A stretch of DNA of 64,000 nt from DASXKD01 sp963734725 (GTDB lineage: Bacteria > Actinomycetota > Actinomycetes > Streptosporangiales > Streptosporangiaceae), in assembly GCA_963734725.1 (NCBI GenBank), contig CAVTIX010000025.1:186001-250000 (forward strand). Direction: 5' to 3'. A model generated the notes under the pieces. That model made no database searches and was not told the DNA's origin. It saw only the letters and a list, made by a program, of their open reading frames with translations. Numbering within the stretch: position 1 is the stretch's first letter; each line of letters starts with the position of its first letter. The position numbers were made by a program, and so were the translations under genes. This document shows, one piece after another, positions 62,750-64,000 of this stretch.

Positions 62750-64000
62750 TCAGCCAGGGACCAGAGGCAGGTTTGTGCGCCGGCCCCGGACGGAGGTGCA
62801 CACGCCGTCGCTAAGGGCAGCCGCGGCCCGTCGTTCTTCAGCGGGATTTTCATACAAGGTCGTGCGCTGCCGGAGCGGCCTGCCGAGCGGGCCAGCCAGG
62901 GCAGCCATCTGGCTGATGGTCTTGTACGAGCCGTTCTGGGATCCGGCCATCCGGCTGATCGTCTCTTCCATCAGGGTGCCCCCGATGTCGTTGACCCCGC
63001 CGGCCAGCACCTCCCGGCAGCCTTCGTCGCCGAGCTTGACCCAGGAGCACTGGATCGAGCCGATCGCGCCGTGCAGCATCAGCCGGGACACGGCGTGCAC
63101 CGCCCGGTTCTCCCGCCGGGTGGGGCCCGGGCGAGCCAGGCCGGCCAGGTAGATCGGCGCGTTCGCGTGCACGAACGGGAGCAGCACGAACTCGGTGAAG
63201 CCTCCGGTGCGCTCCTGGATGCCGCGGATCACCCGCAGGTGCCCGACCCAGTGCGCGGGCGTGTCCACATGCCCGTACATCATCGTGGCTGTCGTCGGGA
63301 TGCCCAGCTCGTGCGCGGTGGTGATCACCTCAATCCAGGCCGCGGCGGGCAGCTTGCCCTTGGTGAGTACCCAGCGCACGTCGTCATCGAGGATCTCGGC
63401 CGCGGTCCCTGGCAGTGAGCCCACCCCGGACTCGCGGGCCCGGATGAGCCACTCCCGCACCGGCAGGCCGGTGCGCGCGGATCCGTTGCTCACCTCCATC
63501 GGCGAGAACGCGTGCACGTGTATGTCCGGGCAGCGCCGCTTGACCTCGGCGGCCAGGTCGAAGTAGGCGGTTCCGGGCAGGTCGGGGTGGATCCCGCCCT
63601 GCATGCATACCTCGGTCGCGCCGGCCTGCCACGCCTCCTCGGCCCGGTCCCCCACCTGGGACAGCGACAGCGTGTAGGCGTCGGCGTCGGTGCGCCGCTG
63701 CGCGAACGCGCAGAACCGGCAGCCGGTGTAGCAGACGTTGGTGAAGTTGATGTTGCGGGTGACCACGTAGGTGATGTCGTCGCCGGCCACGTCGCGGCGC
63801 AGCCCGTCGGCCAGCGTGGCGAGCGCGTCCAGTTCCGGGCCGTCGGCGTCGAGCAGGGCCAGCGCCTGCGCGTCGGAGATCCCCCCGGGATTGGCTTCGG
63901 CCGCGCGCAGGGCCGCGGCCACCTCGGGCCGCAGCCGCTGCGGGGCACCGGCGGCACTCCCGCGGCGCGCCGCCGGGTCGATCCGGGCGGCCACCTCGTC
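62750..64000 (-). CDS. fbiC: FbiC: CofH (C-terminal) half of the Fo synthase, cut at the right edge
   Basis: The visible 417 codons are the C-terminal radical-SAM half of FbiC, which with the N-terminal CofG half makes the deazaflavin Fo from tyrosine and the riboflavin precursor 5-amino-6-ribitylamino-uracil. The frame stays open to the last base, as expected for a fused protein of about 850 residues. Seen: VTRNINFTNVCYTGCRFCAF (CxxxCxxC cluster motif), EVCMQGGIHPDLPGTAYFDL, IHVHAFSPMEVSNGSARTGL, ESGVGSLPGTAAEILDDDVR, TTATMMYGHVDTPAHWVGHL and NDIGGTLMEETISRMAGSQN. A GTG at 63994 could in principle start a stand-alone CofH. It faces fbiA and fbiB from the opposite strand. Confidence 0.95.
   Translation of the reverse strand, partial: DEVAARIDPAARRGSAAGAPQRLRPEVAAALRAAEANPGGISDAQALALLDADGPELDALATLADGLRRDVAGDDITYVVTRNINFTNVCYTGCRFCAFAQRRTDADAYTLSLSQVGDRAEEAWQAGATEVCMQGGIHPDLPGTAYFDLAAEVKRRCPDIHVHAFSPMEVSNGSARTGLPVREWLIRARESGVGSLPGTAAEILDDDVRWVLTKGKLPAAAWIEVITTAHELGIPTTATMMYGHVDTPAHWVGHLRVIRGIQERTGGFTEFVLLPFVHANAPIYLAGLARPGPTRRENRAVHAVSRLMLHGAIGSIQCSWVKLGDEGCREVLAGGVNDIGGTLMEETISRMAGSQNGSYKTISQMAALAGPLGRPLRQRTTLYENPAEERRAAAALSDGVCTSVRGRRTNLPLVPG

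Overview
The window is GC-rich chromosomal DNA from an actinomycete. The evidence is a marker set typical of that class: mtrA-mtrB-lpqB, secA with a SEC-C tail, long-form hpf, a WhiB-family protein, the AdnAB helicase-nuclease pair, a mycosin-like subtilase, manB with its usual neighbours, and the coenzyme F420 genes fbiA, fbiB and fbiC. From memory, the gene order (mtnA-mtrA-mtrB-lpqB / hpf / response regulator / secA; manB / Trm112 / SIS / ahcY; DUF3499 / degenerate zincin / whiB / fbiAB) resembles Streptomyces and Streptosporangiales. I cannot name the genus. No rRNA, tRNA or CRISPR was seen.

Layout. 1-13 kb: a Dam/D12-type DNA methylase cut by the left edge, a GT87-like membrane protein, an acetyltransferase, a thiamine-binding-like protein, adnB and adnA (minus strand, read adnA then adnB), a phosphoesterase and a broken DUF4232 secreted protein. 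13-18 kb: a minus-strand run of a membrane protein, a mycosin-like protease and an alkyltransferase-like protein, preceded by moeZ. 18-33 kb: an Rv3235-like protein, secA, an HGxxPAAW-like small membrane protein, an AlkX/YcaQ-type glycosylase, a SpoIIAA-like protein, a formyl-THF cyclo-ligase-like protein, a serine hydrolase remnant, a NarL-type regulator, hpf, and the overlapping operon mtnA-mtrA-mtrB-lpqB. 33-43.6 kb: a plus-strand membrane/AAA cluster (DUF7847-like, DUF4129, DUF4350, MoxR, DUF58), interrupted by a tnpB insertion element between DUF4350 and moxR, then spoIIM-like, RDD and LPG-synthase-like membrane genes. 43.7-52 kb: two tandem SAH-hydrolase genes, a MerR regulator, an acetyltransferase, a cation efflux protein, a SIS sugar-phosphate isomerase, a Trm112-like protein, manB and DUF3499. 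52-64 kb: a zincin-like protein, DUF5719, a very large GT2 membrane protein, whiB, fbiA, fbiB, a damaged hicA with hicB, and the CofH end of fbiC, cut by the right edge.

How the genes work together. AdnA and AdnB form one double-strand-break resection motor. MtnA and AhcY recycle the by-products of SAM use. MtrAB-LpqB is an envelope-sensing two-component system with an accessory lipoprotein. ManB and the SIS protein supply mannose phosphates for envelope glycans. FbiA, FbiB and FbiC build F420. Translational coupling (ATGA, GTGA or short overlaps) is common.

The most notable points are: (i) a short, archaeal/Thermotoga-style SAH hydrolase paralogue with altered active-site residues, directly downstream of canonical ahcY; (ii) an AdnB-like protein with a single-base frame break, a large low-complexity insert in the motor and Asn in place of a nuclease Asp; (iii) a tnpB element sitting exactly on an operon stop/start junction, with tnpB itself broken at its first catalytic Asp; (iv) five apparent single-base frame breaks in otherwise conserved genes, which should be checked against raw reads before any is called biological. 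I found no convincing new defence or mobile system. Most of the window is conserved actinobacterial core.
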